From assembly GCA_023439185.1 (NCBI GenBank), contig JAEXOR010000004.1:1-64000 (forward strand): a stretch of 64,000 nucleotides of DNA, given 5' to 3'. Source of the DNA: Bacillota bacterium (GTDB taxonomy: Bacteria > Bacillota > Desulfotomaculia > Desulfotomaculales > Desulfallaceae). This document shows, one piece after another, positions 63,203 to 64,000 of the stretch (position 1 is its first letter; each line of letters starts with the position of its first letter). The notes beneath the pieces are model-generated. The model was not told the origin of the DNA. It was given only the letters and a program-made list of their open reading frames with translations, and did not search any database. The position numbers and the translations under genes are program-made.

Positions 63203-64000
63203 ATGTCGAGCTTGCACACCCGGCGGCGTTGGGGGCTGACCGGCCTGCTGGCGTTTATAATCCTGCTTGGCGTTCTGCCGGCAGCCGTCTGTGGTGAGGG
63301 TGGCGACGGTTCCGGCAATGCGCCGGGGGTTAAACCCCTGGCGCTTGTATCGGCCGCCCTCGGGGACGGAACCAGTATCATCGGCGCGGAGAGCATACCG
63401 CTGCAACCGAAGATCACTATGCATTTCGACAAAAATGTGGTGCATTTGATCTACTGGGAAAGAAACAAGCGCTGTTTCCACCTGTATGATGAAACCGGCC
63501 GGGAATCGGCGCTTAAAATCAGTAAAATCGACGATACCGTTGATTTTTCCAAAAGACAATATATCTGGGTGGAACCGGCGGAACCCCTTTTGCCGGGGAC
63601 CGGCTACAAGCTGTACGTCGCCCCGGAGCTGCTGGCCAAGAATGGGGAATCCACATTGGCCATGAGCACCAATAACCAGGGAGTCACGATCAACTTTAAA
63701 ACGGCCGGGGAAAAAGCGACCGGTACCGGACCAGCCCCGGCGTCTACGGACGCTCCCGCCGCCGCAGACAGCGCAAACGGGGCGCCCGAAGCAAATGCTA
63801 CTACAGCCGACGTCAAAACCGGCGCCGGGGCCGGGCCGGTTGAAACTGATTCCCCGCCTGACAATACCCCGGCCGACAATATTGCCCCAACTGGGGCCGG
63901 GTCGGCTGAATCCAGCACCGAAGCCGCCGCAAACCGGCTTCATGCCGCGTCGCCGGACGGACCCGCGGCGCCGGACCGGGAGGACGCCGTTAAACCCGCG
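63203..64000 (+). CDS. exported Ig-like domain protein, C-terminus cut by window edge
   Basis: An exported protein, 266 codons visible. A signal peptide with helix GLTGLLAFIILLGVLPAAV ends near residue 31. Residues 60-170 resemble bacterial Ig-like (SbsA/Big_5) domains: MHFDKNVV followed by strands and the closing TINFKTAG. A long Ala/Pro/Thr/Gly-rich linker (from about 175) runs to the edge. It follows ecfT by 31 bases on the same strand, so it may be a surface protein of the metal operon or a cell-wall-bound substrate carrier. The remainder lies beyond the window. Confidence 0.7.
   Translation, partial: MSSLHTRRRWGLTGLLAFIILLGVLPAAVCGEGGDGSGNAPGVKPLALVSAALGDGTSIIGAESIPLQPKITMHFDKNVVHLIYWERNKRCFHLYDETGRESALKISKIDDTVDFSKRQYIWVEPAEPLLPGTGYKLYVAPELLAKNGESTLAMSTNNQGVTINFKTAGEKATGTGPAPASTDAPAAADSANGAPEANATTADVKTGAGAGPVETDSPPDNTPADNIAPTGAGSAESSTEAAANRLHAASPDGPAAPDREDAVKPA

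Overview
The window comes from a Firmicute of the class Clostridia. A Desulfotomaculum-like member of the Peptococcaceae fits best, but that placement is an inference. It rests on strong AGGAGG-type ribosome binding sites, frequent TTG and GTG starts, a T-box leader, a preQ1-I riboswitch very close to the Thermoanaerobacter one, OmpR-type two-component pairs, corrinoid methyltransferase genes and lipobox substrate-binding proteins. No tRNA, rRNA, CRISPR array or complete transposase was seen.

Layout. 1-4830 (minus): a membrane-anchored MutS-like ATPase and an Lhr-type helicase cut by the window edge. 5020-8010: an AT-richer zone of decay with a multiply frameshifted SEC-C gene, one unknown ORF, and the wreck of a type I restriction locus (hsdM tail, dinD, hsdR pieces). 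8120-16229: a complete type II Wadjet operon (jetABCD) with a palindromic repeat between jetC and jetD. 16435-24738: a GntR/HutC regulator and a seven-gene corrinoid methyltransferase operon with two sodium:solute symporters and a DUF1638 protein. Its corrinoid protein lacks the cobalt-ligating histidine and its UroD-type methyltransferase lacks the usual HxC zinc motif. 24756-29591 (minus): a MacAB-type export operon and an MFS transporter. 29665-30642: GGGGTCAG palindromic repeats, then a preQ1-I riboswitch and a queuosine-precursor transporter. 30709-36745 (minus): a branched-chain amino-acid (liv) operon ending in a SagB-type oxidoreductase and led by a tandem T-box. 36750-38180: a HigBA toxin-antitoxin module bracketed by a 41-bp direct repeat that carries a promoter, then an HD-domain gene. 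38384-43193: a secreted repeat protein and two two-component systems that meet tail to tail. 43331-49420 (minus): a ferredoxin, a His-rich protein and a MacAB/TolC-like operon with its own lipoprotein. 49591-52722: a vanadium-haloperoxidase-like gene divergent from an APC permease. 52929-64000: a long metal-related operon.

Two places look least described. The first is the methyl-transfer operon at 17669-24738, whose two core proteins both lack canonical metal ligands although the operon looks intact and regulated; three near-identical candidate operators lie upstream. The second is the operon from 52929 to the window end. It joins a DUF364 putative heavy-metal-chelation protein, a radical SAM enzyme with the CX5CX2C spacing known from HmdB, two FecBCD-type importers and an ECF transporter core. 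This suggests synthesis or handling of a metal ligand coupled to its uptake. Two mobile-element stories also stand out: insertion of higBA beside a duplicated promoter, and palindromic repeats that supply the 3' ends of jetC and of the MFS gene.
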